The position numbers and the translations under genes are program-made. From assembly GCF_009725235.1 (NCBI RefSeq), contig NZ_WJFC01000312.1, forward strand, positions 1 to 11,229: 11,229 nucleotides of DNA, in the 5' to 3' direction. Position 1 is the first letter of the stretch. Every line of letters begins with the position of its first letter. Source of the DNA: Scytonema sp. UIC 10036. Its GTDB lineage: Bacteria; Cyanobacteriota; Cyanobacteriia; Cyanobacteriales; Nostocaceae. Shown here in pieces: positions 1 through 6,255 of the stretch. The notes under the pieces were generated by a model. The model did no database searches. It saw only the letters and a list, made by a program, of their open reading frames with translations, and was not told the DNA's origin.

Positions 1-80
1 CATAATTCATAATTCATAATTCATAATTCATAATTCATAATTCATAATTCATAATTCATAATTCATAATTCATAATTCAT
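1..80. repeat. Heptamer tandem repeat (CATAATT)n
   Basis: About 11.4 uninterrupted copies of the 7-mer CATAATT (ATGAATT on the minus strand) run from the window edge to position 80, so the array may extend further left. Short heptanucleotide tandem repeats between genes are a known trait of heterocystous cyanobacteria (STRR sequences). Read on the minus strand, the array carries TGA in all three frames because 7 is not a multiple of 3. It supplies the stop codon of the membrane protein gene that ends at 70. Confidence 0.95.
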
Positions 81-459
81 CCTTTTTGCCATCGCGCCGT
101 CCGAGTTCGTAAACTCCCGAACCGATACAAGCCAGTATCCCCATGCTGATAGACCAACTTTGACCCAAGCTAACTTCTACTCCCCAGTTACACAGAGCAC
201 CGATCGCCAGAAAAGGCAGAATGCTAAAAAGCGAAGCGTACAGGGCATTTTGAGATTCCCTTGCCTTTTTGGTTTTTTCAAATTCCGATTGGCTCATGTA
301 AAGCGATCTCTCGGCGAAATTAAACCAGCTATTGAGTTGTAGAGCCACCCATTCACTGGCACTGGAAAATCCCAAATACAATGCTAACGACCACAAAGTT
401 GTTCCAGCGATCGCTATCTTATCGAACTCAAGGCTAAAAGGCAATATTTCAGTGAGCAT
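70..459 (-). CDS. Small hypothetical membrane protein
   Basis: The function is not recognised. From the ATG at 459 the product is 129 residues. Two or three hydrophobic segments are visible: one near residues 14-34 (around IAGTTLWSLALYLGF), one near 73-93 (ASLFSILPFLAIGALC), and one near 100-120 (SISMGILACIGSGVYELG). A charged stretch, SQSEFEKTKKARESQ, lies between the first and second. This suggests an inner or thylakoid membrane protein with a short cytoplasmic loop. The frame stays open upstream to a TTG at 510 (146 residues), but neither start has a clear ribosome binding site. The ATG was preferred because the extra 17 residues are unremarkable. The last two codons and the TGA stop lie in the heptamer array, so the natural C-terminus may have been cut or extended by the repeat. 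No partner gene is evident. Confidence 0.6.
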   Translation of the reverse strand: MLTEILPFSLEFDKIAIAGTTLWSLALYLGFSSASEWVALQLNSWFNFAERSLYMSQSEFEKTKKARESQNALYASLFSILPFLAIGALCNWGVEVSLGQSWSISMGILACIGSGVYELGRRDGKKDEL

Positions 460-523
460 GACGAACGAAGGTACTGTAGATGATGCTTTTGGTGCTTCTA
501 TCGAAGCCAAATCTACTTTTCAA

Positions 524-715
524 CTAAAGGTATTCTGATACCCTATCAGCATTTTTACTTACTCTCCACTCTACCATTGGGATGATTTTTTGGTAATATA
601 ATTCGGTGGAAAAAACAAAAATAAAACAATTTTCATCTTTCATCATGGTGCCATAGGGTAAAAGCGAACAGATGTCAATCACGTATCGACTATCAGATTC
701 AAACATCTGCTGCAT
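524..715 (-). CDS. Doubtful 63-residue ORF
   Basis: An ATG-started frame of 63 codons ends nine bases short of a stop-free extension of the neighbouring minus-strand membrane protein gene, so the two could be co-transcribed. The product has no recognised motif, no clear membrane span, and an aromatic-rich middle (CFIFVFSTELYYQ). Only a weak purine stretch (AGTAGGCAGA) precedes the start. It may be a small real gene or chance coding in the divergent intergenic space in front of the M23 peptidase. Confidence 0.25.
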   Translation of the reverse strand: MQQMFESDSRYVIDICSLLPYGTMMKDENCFIFVFSTELYYQKIIPMVEWRVSKNADRVSEYL

Positions 716-754
716 TTAAATTCTGCCTACTAATTTACAGATAAATCATCGCTT

Positions 755-760
755 AGAGGA
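755..760 (+). promoter_or_regulatory. Ribosome binding site of the M23 peptidase gene
   Basis: AGAGGA lies eight bases upstream of the ATG at 769, fixing that codon as the start. Confidence 0.65.
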
Positions 761-768
761 ATTTTAAA

Positions 769-1638
769 ATGAGTCAGTGGCGACAAACAGTAGTAATTTC
801 TGTAGTCACACTATTGGTATCAGGATTGAGTATTGCTAATTTGAATACTCTCTTGCCCAAAGAAAACAAAAACGTTAATGCGTTTTCCTTTATTTCAATC
901 CCCGAGCAAGATTCACACAGTCCCACTCAGACTCCCATAGCAAGAATACCACGCTCATCAACACCAGATGCGATCGCGAAGCGCAAGCCGTACCCGGCTA
1001 TCGCACCGGGCGCAAGCCGTACCCGGCTTATCGCACCGCGTCAAATTCAGCAAAAATCAAGCTTACAAGCAACAAATAATAACAGTTGGTTAGCAGCCTC
1101 TTTTCCCGTGGAAAATTTCAAGGCATACACATCAGCATTTGGATATCGCCCCTCTGCAACGGGTGGTTCTAAGTGGGAATTTCACAGTGGCATAGATATA
1201 GCCGCACCACAAGGAAGTTACATTCGCAACTGGTGGGCTGGTAGAATCAGTAAGGTAGGCGATCGCAACGCTTGCGGTACTCATGTTGTTATTGAATCCG
1301 GTCCGTGGGAACACACCTACTGCCATATGGAAGGGCACGTAGAAAGCGCCAGTGGTCGTCGATACCTAATAGATCGAAACGGCGGCATTCAACTTTGGGA
1401 AGGACAGGCAGTCCCAGCTGGATTCAGGATTGGTCGGGTAGGGATGACTGGGCGTACAACAGGTCCTCATCTCCACTGGGGATTAAAATACGCCAAAAAC
1501 TACGTAGATCCAGCAGTCGTTCTACGGGCAATGTTTTCACAGCAACAAGTTGCAAGAGCATCATCACAAAAATGGACTCCCCAACAATCGCAAGTCATAA
1601 TTGAGGAGTCTAAATATCAACGAGATTCTAATTATTAG
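769..1638 (+). CDS. Exported M23 (LytM-type) metallopeptidase
   Basis: This is probably a zinc-dependent endopeptidase that cuts peptide cross-links of peptidoglycan in the periplasm. The 289-residue product starts with a short N-terminal region and a hydrophobic segment at about residues 7-23, acting as signal peptide or membrane anchor. A Ser/Pro/Gln-rich linker covers about 30-110, and the M23 domain about 112-255. The visible zinc ligands are H139 and D143 (HSGID) and H236 (HLH), with catalytic histidines H186 (YCHM) and H234. All core residues are present, so it should be active. The linker contains a palindromic repeat with a tandem partial copy (969-1038), translated in two different frames as KRKPYPAIAPG and ASRTRLIAPR. 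The TAG stop is at the edge of the next heptamer-rich array. It converges on ftsH. The substrate bond and cellular role (division, heterocyst septum, growth) cannot be read from the sequence. Confidence 0.92.
   Translation: MSQWRQTVVISVVTLLVSGLSIANLNTLLPKENKNVNAFSFISIPEQDSHSPTQTPIARIPRSSTPDAIAKRKPYPAIAPGASRTRLIAPRQIQQKSSLQATNNNSWLAASFPVENFKAYTSAFGYRPSATGGSKWEFHSGIDIAAPQGSYIRNWWAGRISKVGDRNACGTHVVIESGPWEHTYCHMEGHVESASGRRYLIDRNGGIQLWEGQAVPAGFRIGRVGMTGRTTGPHLHWGLKYAKNYVDPAVVLRAMFSQQQVARASSQKWTPQQSQVIIEESKYQRDSNY
969..1005. repeat. Palindromic repeat containing HIP1, inserted in a coding linker
   Basis: This 37-bp unit begins with TGCGATCGCG, carries the hairpin AGCCG-TACC-CGGCT, and closes with ATCGCA. 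On the opposite strand it aligns with the non-coding element at 10316-10353 with only a few differences. One pair of these differences keeps a stem base pair (C-G here, T-A there), which supports a family conserved for its fold. It is read in frame within the low-complexity linker of the peptidase. Confidence 0.8.
981..1038. repeat. 29-bp tandem partial duplication of the palindromic repeat
   Basis: Positions 981-1008 and 1010-1038 are the same sequence, except that the second copy has one extra T. That T completes a six-pair AAGCCG/CGGCTT stem. The 29-base offset changes the reading frame between copies, yet both frames stay open. Confidence 0.85.
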
Positions 1639-1757
1639 TTGGTGGTTAGTGGTTGGTGGTTAGTGGTTAGTGGTAACAACCAACAACCAACAACTAACAA
1701 CTAACAACTAACAACTATCAACTATCAACTAACAACCAACCACTAACCAAACACCAC
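1636..1757. repeat. Heptamer-rich array with inverted repeat between convergent genes
   Basis: A run of GGTTAGT-like units (about 1639-1675) is followed by CAACTAA/CAACCAA-like units on the same strand (about 1676-1748), so the two halves are roughly complementary. A perfect 14-bp inverted repeat, GGTTAGTGGTTGGT, joins 1644-1657 to 1735-1748. The peptidase stop sits at the left edge and the ftsH stop (1743-1745) inside the right arm. A large imperfect hairpin could act as a bidirectional barrier to transcription, but there is no classical GC stem with a T tract. Confidence 0.8.
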
Positions 1758-3653
1758 TATTTTTTGTTTTTCTGGCAGTTCAGTATACTCCGAAACAATT
1801 TTGCGGAATTGCTCGCCCTCAATGGTTTCCTGTTCAACCAATAAATCCACCAAGCGATCCACTAAAGAACGGTTTTCACGGATAATACGACGGGCTTCTT
1901 GGTAGCAAATATTTGCCATTTCCCTGACTTGTCTGTCAATTTTGGTAGCCATCTCTTCTGAATAGTCATTGCGAGTCATCCAATCCCGACCGAGGAAAAC
2001 ATCACTGTTTTGATTTTCAAGAGCCACTAACCCCAGTTCCGACATTCCGTACATTGTCACCATCTTACGTGCAAGATTAGCCACGACTTTCAAATCGCTA
2101 CTAGCACCACCCGTAACCTCATATTCTCCAAAGACTTCTGTTTCTGCTGCTTTTCCACCCAATGTCATGGTAATGTTATCCATCAACCAAGCCCGACTGT
2201 AAAGCCCGCTATCAATCATTTCTTCGTTCAAAATTTGCTGCGAAAAACCACCGACTCCTCCAGAACGGGGAATAATGGTCACCTTATTGAGTGGGTCAGC
2301 ATTTTCTAAAAGTGTAGCTAAAAGAGCGTGTCCAACTTCATGGTAAGCAATCAACCGCTTTTTCTTACTATCTAAGAGTGGATTGAGAGTTAAACCAATC
2401 GTCAAACGGTCAATAGCATCGTCAATTTCTAGCTGTGTAATTGCTTCTTTTCGCCTGCGTGCAGTTAAAATAGCAGCTTCATTTAAAAGGTTTGCCAAAT
2501 CTGCTCCTGTAAAACCGGGCGTGCGACGCGCAACCACTTCTAAGGAAACAGATGGGTCTACTTTCTTATTTCGGGCATGAACTTGTAAAATAGAGAGGCG
2601 ACCTTTCCGGTCTGGCGCATCTACAATAACTTGTCTGTCAAATCTTCCGGGTCTGAGCAAAGCAGCATCTAAGACATCAGGACGGTTAGTGGCTGCTATG
2701 ATGATGATGCCCGTGTTACCCTCAAAGCCATCCATTTCAGTCAGTAATTGGTTGAGGGTTTGCTCCCGTTCGTCATTTCCACCGCCAATTCCAGCACCCC
2801 TTTGCCGTCCTACAGCGTCAATTTCATCTATAAATATTAGACACGGAGCATTTTCTTTTGCTTTTTTAAATAAATCTCGCACCCGAGACGCACCGACCCC
2901 AACAAACATTTCCACAAATTCCGAACCGGAAATGCTAAAGAACGGAACACCAGCTTCACCTGCGATCGCTTTTGCTAAAAGTGTTTTACCTGTCCCAGGA
3001 GGACCAATGAGTAATACTCCTTTGGGAATACGTGCGCCAACTGCAGTAAATTTTTCAGGTTGTTTGAGGAAAGTAACAACCTCTTGAAGTTCTTCTTTAG
3101 CTTCTTCAATACCAGCGACATCATCAAACTTGACTCCAGTTTTTGCCTCCATCTGGAAGCGTGCTCTAGATTTGCCAAAATTCATGGCTTGGCTAGAAGC
3201 ATTTGTGGAGCGGCGTAAAAACAGCAACATCAAAGCCACGAGTGGTAAAATCCACATTAAGTTAATCAAAAGGCTGACAGCCGCTCTACTGTTAGCAGAG
3301 GAAACTTCCTCAAACTCTACTTTCCTTTCTTTTAGTCTGTTAATTAACTCTGGATTTTGTTCTAAAAGCCGCACCTGCTGTGGTTGTGTATCTGGCTTTT
3401 GATCTTTTAAATACACTCTTGCGACTTGTTCGGTTTCATCAAGCTCTACTCTTGCAACTTCTCCACTTTGAACTTTCTGGATTAAATCGCCATAAGATAG
3501 GGCTTGAGATTCACGTTCTGCCTTTTGTGCCAGCGCGGAGGCTCCTCCCGATACACTAGGCAAGACGAGCAAACTGGCAGCCAGCGCTCCAGTTAAGGCA
3601 GCCCGCTTTACTGTTTGCTTTTTCATCGATGTTTTTTTCTCAACCTTTTTCAT
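1743..3653 (-). CDS. ftsH: ATP-dependent zinc metalloprotease FtsH
   Basis: This membrane-anchored AAA+ protease unfolds and degrades membrane and damaged proteins. In cyanobacteria FtsH paralogues act in thylakoid quality control, including photosystem II repair. The product has 636 residues, full family length. A Lys-rich N-terminus precedes a hydrophobic segment at about 18-40, then a lumenal/periplasmic domain to about 122 and a second span at about 124-147. The AAA domain has Walker A GPPGTGKT at 217-224, pore motif MFVG at 249-252, Walker B LIFIDEID at 272-279, and a second region of homology with arginine fingers R337 and R340. The protease domain has HEVGH at 438-442 and the likely third zinc ligand D520. 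AAAGGGTAG, a few bases upstream, supports the ATG at 3653 over the internal Met10. The protease half differs clearly from the FtsH2 and FtsH3 types I can recall, so I leave the paralogue number open. It is monocistronic as far as seen; the stop lies in a repeat array. Confidence 0.97.
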   Translation of the reverse strand: MKKVEKKTSMKKQTVKRAALTGALAASLLVLPSVSGGASALAQKAERESQALSYGDLIQKVQSGEVARVELDETEQVARVYLKDQKPDTQPQQVRLLEQNPELINRLKERKVEFEEVSSANSRAAVSLLINLMWILPLVALMLLFLRRSTNASSQAMNFGKSRARFQMEAKTGVKFDDVAGIEEAKEELQEVVTFLKQPEKFTAVGARIPKGVLLIGPPGTGKTLLAKAIAGEAGVPFFSISGSEFVEMFVGVGASRVRDLFKKAKENAPCLIFIDEIDAVGRQRGAGIGGGNDEREQTLNQLLTEMDGFEGNTGIIIIAATNRPDVLDAALLRPGRFDRQVIVDAPDRKGRLSILQVHARNKKVDPSVSLEVVARRTPGFTGADLANLLNEAAILTARRRKEAITQLEIDDAIDRLTIGLTLNPLLDSKKKRLIAYHEVGHALLATLLENADPLNKVTIIPRSGGVGGFSQQILNEEMIDSGLYSRAWLMDNITMTLGGKAAETEVFGEYEVTGGASSDLKVVANLARKMVTMYGMSELGLVALENQNSDVFLGRDWMTRNDYSEEMATKIDRQVREMANICYQEARRIIRENRSLVDRLVDLLVEQETIEGEQFRKIVSEYTELPEKQKIVVFG

Positions 3654-3833
3654 AAATAACTACCCTTTTTGTGCTGGCAGAAGCTGAGCGCTCATTTTTA
3701 TGGCTGTTCTTCTAGCAAATAATTTTTTGGTGTCTAATTGTCTAGTGTAGCTTCCACAAAAAACCATTCCCAAGTTTTTCTCTTGCATACGTCTACTCTT
3801 TACATAACATCTGCTCCTGTACCTGTTCACCCC

Positions 3834-3872
3834 TCACCTCGTTCCCAGCCTCGTTCACCTCGTTCCCAGCCT
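3834..3872. repeat. 18-bp direct repeat at the element's left end
   Basis: TCACCTCGTTCCCAGCCT occurs at 3834-3851 and again at 3855-3872. The second copy forms the left end of the larger hairpin element, so the end has been duplicated, perhaps by slippage or a nested insertion. Confidence 0.8.
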
Positions 3873-3973
3873 GAGGCTGGGAATGCCTGACCGGAGGCTC
3901 CGCCTCCTATGCCGATCTACTACGCTCGGCGGAGCCAGCTGTGCTGCATTCTGTGCTAGAGGTTGGGAACGAG
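3859..3973. repeat. 115-bp MITE-like element with multiple hairpins
   Basis: The ends are inverted copies: CTCGTTCCCAGCCT at 3859-3872 and AGGTTGGGAACGAG at 3960-3973, matching at 13 of 14 positions. Inside are a palindrome of two 10-base arms around one base (3863-3883), the hairpin GGAGGC-TCC-GCCTCC (3893-3907), and a GGCTCCGCC/GGCGGAGCC pair. GTTCCCAGCC...GGCTGGGAA repeats of this kind are common between genes in filamentous cyanobacteria, as I recall. No coding capacity is evident. It could be a non-autonomous mobile element or a structured transcript. Confidence 0.7.
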
Positions 3974-4162
3974 AAAGTGGTGAATGAGAGGCCAAACTCA
4001 TTCTCTGTAGCAGAAAAATCTCTCCCAGTTGTGATTTTACACATTCTGTCACAACTCGCTAATCTGTAAGCTAAGATATAAACATACTCGTAATGACTAC
4101 GTTTTGCAAAAACTAGCCTTTGAATTAAAGCTAGCTATAAATTGAGACCTGGTGAGTTAGGT

Positions 4163-4708
4163 ATGGTAAAAATTGTTGGAATTGGTGGCAGTTTAAGAAC
4201 AGAGTCTTACACGCAAGTCGCTTTGAAGATAGCTGCACAACGACTTGAAGCCTTGGGAGCAGAAGTTGAAATTCTCGACTTGCGGCAAATGCAGTTACCA
4301 TTTTGTAATGGCGAAGAGGAATATCCAGATTACCCAGATGTTCAGCGCATGCGTGATGCAGTCAGTCAAGCTGACGGGTTAATTTTGGCAACACCAGAGT
4401 ATCATGGTGGCGTCAGTGGTGTCCTCAAAAATGCCCTCGATTTGATGAGTTTCGATCAATTGGCTGGCAAAGTTACTGGGCTTATCAGTATTTTGGGAGG
4501 ACAACCCAATAGTAATGCTCTAAACGATTTGCGAATTATTATCAGATGGGTTCACGGTTGGGTCATTCCAGAACAGGTTGCGATCGGACAAGCGTGGAAA
4601 GCTTTTAGTCCTGAAGGTAAACTTTTAGATGAGAAGCTTTCACAACGGTTTGACCAATTTGCCCAAAGTTTGGTTGAAAATACACGCAAGTTGCGTTCTG
4701 TAAATTAA
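4163..4708 (+). CDS. NAD(P)H-dependent FMN reductase family protein
   Basis: This is a soluble flavoprotein of the NADPH-dependent FMN reductase / chromate-quinone reductase family. It probably transfers electrons from NAD(P)H through bound FMN to flavins, quinones or similar acceptors. With the ATG at 4163 it has 181 residues, typical of the family. The flavodoxin-like fold is shown by the first strand and phosphate loop VKIVGIGGSLRTES (residues 2-15) and the flavin-binding PEYHGGVSGVLKNALD (78-93). GGTGAG six bases upstream makes this ATG the likely start. A TTG at 4142 would add seven residues without a site of its own. It is divergent from ftsH with no co-directional neighbour, so the true electron acceptor cannot be inferred. 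Confidence 0.88.
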   Translation: MVKIVGIGGSLRTESYTQVALKIAAQRLEALGAEVEILDLRQMQLPFCNGEEEYPDYPDVQRMRDAVSQADGLILATPEYHGGVSGVLKNALDLMSFDQLAGKVTGLISILGGQPNSNALNDLRIIIRWVHGWVIPEQVAIGQAWKAFSPEGKLLDEKLSQRFDQFAQSLVENTRKLRSVN

Positions 4709-4730
4709 AAATCACACTTCCATGCGGGAA

Positions 4731-4795
4731 TTACACTCTGCTCTAAGCAAGTTGACCATTACGATGGGGAAATTTTCGTTAGAGTAGAACTGTAA
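4731..4795. repeat. Imperfect terminal inverted repeat, 65 bp
   Basis: TTACACTCTGCTCTAA (4731-4746) and TTAGAGTAGAACTGTAA (4779-4795) are inverted copies with one gap and a couple of mismatches. They flank 32 bases just after the FMN reductase. It could be a small mobile-element relic or a hairpin at the end of that transcript. It lacks a T tract. Confidence 0.45.
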
Positions 4796-4800
4796 TACCA

Positions 4801-4935
4801 TCAAACTGCCTCATCTTTGGCAATCTCTCGATCAATTTGTTCGCGATTTTGTTCATAATAATCCCAAGCCGCACTAAGGTCGGATGTCGTCAACGCAGGA
4901 TAGTTTGCCATAGACCATCCTGGCAATCTCCCGTG
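4801..4935 (-). pseudogene. C-terminal remnant of a DUF433-type protein
   Basis: On the minus strand the frame reads ...MANYPALTTSDLSAAWDYY... and ends ...DREIAKDEAV before TGA at 4801-4803. The pattern YP-x-LT-x-x-D-(L/I)-x-A-A-x-x-YY followed by a charged E-x-I-D-R-E-I helix is what I recall of the C-terminus of DUF433 proteins, usually antitoxins of PIN-type toxins. The frame is open back to about 4989, but the upstream residues do not look like the family and there is no suitable start except the ATG at 4911. About half of the expected ~75-110 residues is missing. No toxin partner is seen. Confidence 0.5.
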
Positions 4936-5039
4936 TAATAAGGAGTTTGTCAGCTTAGTCTTTACAATCCCTTTGCCCAATATTTAGTTAGAGGGTTATT
5001 TAGGCAGTAACAAAGTGACTTTCTCAGTAAACAACAGAC

Positions 5040-5065
5040 AAGCTATTATAGTCTCACTATAGCTT
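5040..5065. promoter_or_regulatory. AT-rich inverted repeat upstream of CHAT remnant
   Basis: AAGCTATTATAG and CTATAGCTT pair around a TCTCA loop with a single bulged base, 46 bases before the ATG at 5111. It could be an operator or a weak terminator (a short T run follows at 5074-5078). Confidence 0.35.
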
Positions 5066-5110
5066 GATAAAGTCTTTTGTAAAAACCACTATCTCCTTTG
5101 TAGCTTCCGC

Positions 5111-5320
5111 ATGAGTAAAAATACGCTTATCAAAACAATTTTGCTTATGGCAGCAAATCCAAGAAACACTTCTCAGTTAAGACTTGATGAAGAGGTGCGG
5201 GAGATTGAAGAGGGATTGCGACGAGCTTCTAAGCGCGAACAGTTTAAGCTAAAGCAGAGGTGGGCCGTGCGATCGCACGGACCGCCGCCAGTTCAATACT
5301 TGCAATTGACCCGGAGCTAA
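5111..5320 (+). pseudogene. Truncated N-terminus of a CHAT-domain-type protein
   Basis: The first ~53 residues match the conserved start of a cyanobacterial protein type that normally continues into a CHAT (caspase-like) protease domain. The pattern is ILLMAANPRNTSQLRLDEEV, then REIEEGLRR and a charged segment ending in QRWAV. In intact members I recall, the next residues lead to the IVHFSGHG motif. Here the match stops at RWAVR, at a palindrome centred on a HIP1 site (5262-5283), and the frame ends 17 codons later in unrelated residues. No catalytic His or Cys region is present, so it is a dead fragment. No Shine-Dalgarno is visible. Such proteins are thought to act in signalling, programmed death or defence, but nothing functional remains here. 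Confidence 0.65.
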
Positions 5321-5394
5321 AAAATCACCCGCACCTGAAAGCAGAATTAGAAAGGCGCGGCTACTTGGATATAAATACAAACCCTTTAAATTAA
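5260..5394 (+). pseudogene. C-terminal tail of an unrelated protein, RecG-like
   Basis: A frame shifted relative to the CHAT remnant reads VGRAIARTAASSILAIDPEL, then NHPHLKAELERRGYL, and ends in TAA at 5392-5394. It has no start of its own and looks like a real C-terminus. The A-R-x-A-A-x-x-I-L-x-x-D-P-x-L-x-x-x-P-x-L-K-x-E-L-E-R-R pattern resembles the end of RecG helicases as I remember it, but this is tentative. It overlaps the palindrome where CHAT similarity stops, so the two fragments were joined there. Confidence 0.35.
5262..5283. repeat. 22-bp palindrome centred on HIP1
   Basis: The octamer GCGATCGC is flanked by further complementary bases to give an 11-base arm on each side with one mismatch (G5264/A5281). 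It marks the junction between two unrelated gene fragments. Confidence 0.8.
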
Positions 5395-5426
5395 GACGAC
5401 ACGCAAAACTTGTAAATTTTTCGTGA

Positions 5427-5618
5427 ATGAACAAGCCCCTTTCATCCCTCTCAATTCTCCGTATTAGTTACAGTATTATTGGAGGTTTGGCGGGGAGCGT
5501 TGAAGACTATCAAAATAATGCACGTAACCTATCCAGTTCAGAATTGGGACAAGTTATATCAAACTTGGAAAAAGCTTTACCATCCATCACTTCAGAAGAT
5601 GTACTGATAATTCGGTGA
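5427..5618 (+). CDS. Hypothetical 63-residue ORF, possibly a fragment
   Basis: No family is recognised. The first ~28 residues are mildly hydrophobic (ISYSIIGGLAGS), and the rest is a predicted helical segment (SSSELGQVISNLEKALPSIT). The look is of an internal or C-terminal piece of a larger helical protein. There is no ribosome binding site at the ATG, and it sits among gene fragments, so it is probably debris rather than an independent gene. Confidence 0.35.
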   Translation: MNKPLSSLSILRISYSIIGGLAGSVEDYQNNARNLSSSELGQVISNLEKALPSITSEDVLIIR

Positions 5619-5636
5619 TGCTCAAACATTGAAATT

Positions 5637-5857
5637 TTAAGAAGCTAAAGTTTCTGATTTGCAAGAATTGACCTGAGTGGAAACAGAAGTATGCCGCTCG
5701 CGAAATTCTTCAAATACATTAAAGAATAAATCCAAAGCTTTTTGCTCATCTTCCGCATAAAAAAGTAATGGTTAATTGCAGATATTATTGAAGAAATAAC
5801 TTCTGAATCTTCGAGCATAAGTGGAATATTTAAAGTAGCAGCTATACCTAGAGCCAT
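5637..5857 (-). pseudogene. Frameshifted remnant of an unknown protein
   Basis: Two minus-strand frames join into one protein-like sequence if the A/T run at 5759-5764 had one more base. The upstream frame (5857 to about 5765) reads MALGIAATLNIPLMLEDSEV and then ISSIISAINHYFF. The downstream frame reads YAEDEQKALDLFFNVFEEF and ends in TAA at 5637-5639. Each half alone looks truncated, whereas the joined version has regular helices and normal composition. I do not recognise the family. Left unshifted, the upper frame continues to 5645 as a 70-residue ORF with a less plausible tail. Confidence 0.4.
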
Positions 5858-5971
5858 TGAAGCCTACAAAAGTATTGGATTTGAGGAGAATCCAGATGGT
5901 TCTAGAGAAATGGTGTTAACAGAAGAAAGAGCGATACAATTTTTAGAAGAGTATAGACGGCGTTGGAAGTA
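5844..5971 (+). pseudogene. C-terminal tail of a GNAT-like acetyltransferase
   Basis: The plus-strand frame reads IPRAIEAYKSIGFEENPDGS, then REMVLTEERAIQFLEEYRRR and WK before TAA at 5969-5971. The A-x-x-x-Y-x-x-I-G-F pattern is the usual last motif (strand 6-7 region) of GNAT acetyltransferases. The acetyl-CoA binding part is absent, since upstream sequence switches to a minus-strand remnant. Its stop lies five bases before the start of the next gene, so that gene was probably translated in tandem with the complete acetyltransferase. Confidence 0.45.
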
Positions 5972-5976
5972 AGGTT

Positions 5977-6255
5977 ATGTCATCAGAAGAAGCAAATACT
6001 TGGATTGATAAAGTTGAAGAGCTAGGAAGTAATCTATTTGCAGGGAGAGAACTTACACATGAAGAATCATTACAATTGTTTGATTATTATTTAAGTGGAA
6101 AATATCTTATTCGGAACTTAGAAATAGTGCGAAAGGAAAAACAAAAAGCCTTAGACGAAGTAACCCACTTAGAAGCAGCAGAACAACGGATTTTAGAGAA
6201 AATGCAAAAGCAAAACATTTGTATTACATCTCACAAAAATAATGAGGTTTCATGA
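5977..6255 (+). CDS. Small acidic coiled-coil hypothetical protein
   Basis: The function is not recognised. The 92-residue product is hydrophilic with no membrane span. An N-terminal helical part contains TWIDKVEEL and ESLQLFDYYLSGKYLIRNLE, followed by a coiled-coil-like helix rich in K, E and L at about residues 47-80. AAGTAAGG, three bases before the ATG, overlaps the stop of the acetyltransferase-like tail, so this gene was probably the second member of an operon. An ATGA overlap at its end (6252-6255) starts a further short frame. It looks intact, unlike most of its neighbours. It could be an accessory or antitoxin-like protein, but nothing in the sequence proves this. Confidence 0.6.
   Translation: MSSEEANTWIDKVEELGSNLFAGRELTHEESLQLFDYYLSGKYLIRNLEIVRKEKQKALDEVTHLEAAEQRILEKMQKQNICITSHKNNEVS

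Larger units (their letters stand above)
3654..4162. other. Divergent intergenic region, ftsH to FMN reductase
   Basis: These 509 bases hold the ftsH Shine-Dalgarno at the left end, the multi-hairpin repeat at 3834-3973, and AT-rich sequence with no plausible gene. A 65-codon minus-strand frame across the repeat is a by-product of its GC-rich palindromes. Promoters for both genes must lie here, but I see no -35/-10 pair strong enough to call. Confidence 0.7.
4709..5110. other. Gene-poor region with repeat and gene debris
   Basis: This 402-base stretch contains an imperfect inverted repeat (4731-4795), a decayed DUF433-like tail on the minus strand (4801-4935) and a short AT-rich inverted repeat (5040-5065). 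The rest, about 4936-5039, shows nothing I can name. Confidence 0.6.

Noticed and set aside
70..84. C-terminal KDEL on the small membrane protein
   Set aside because: KDEL is an eukaryotic ER retention signal. Here it arises from Lys-Asp codons meeting the ATGAATT repeat and has no meaning in a bacterium.
1636..1757. Possible CRISPR array in the repeated region before ftsH
   Set aside because: Units are 7 bases with no unique spacers of regular length; this is a heptamer array, not a CRISPR.
2689..3087. 132-codon plus-strand ORF inside ftsH
   Set aside because: It is antisense to the AAA domain of ftsH, whose motifs are all intact on the minus strand. Its Ser/Pro-rich composition is typical of a shadow frame.
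3855..4052. 65-codon minus-strand ORF upstream of ftsH
   Set aside because: It lies across the multi-hairpin repeat, is Arg/Ser-rich, and has no ribosome site or family resemblance.
5111..5394. A functional CHAT protease or defence gene
   Set aside because: Only about 53 N-terminal residues are present. No SGHG histidine or catalytic cysteine region exists downstream in any frame before the unrelated tail.
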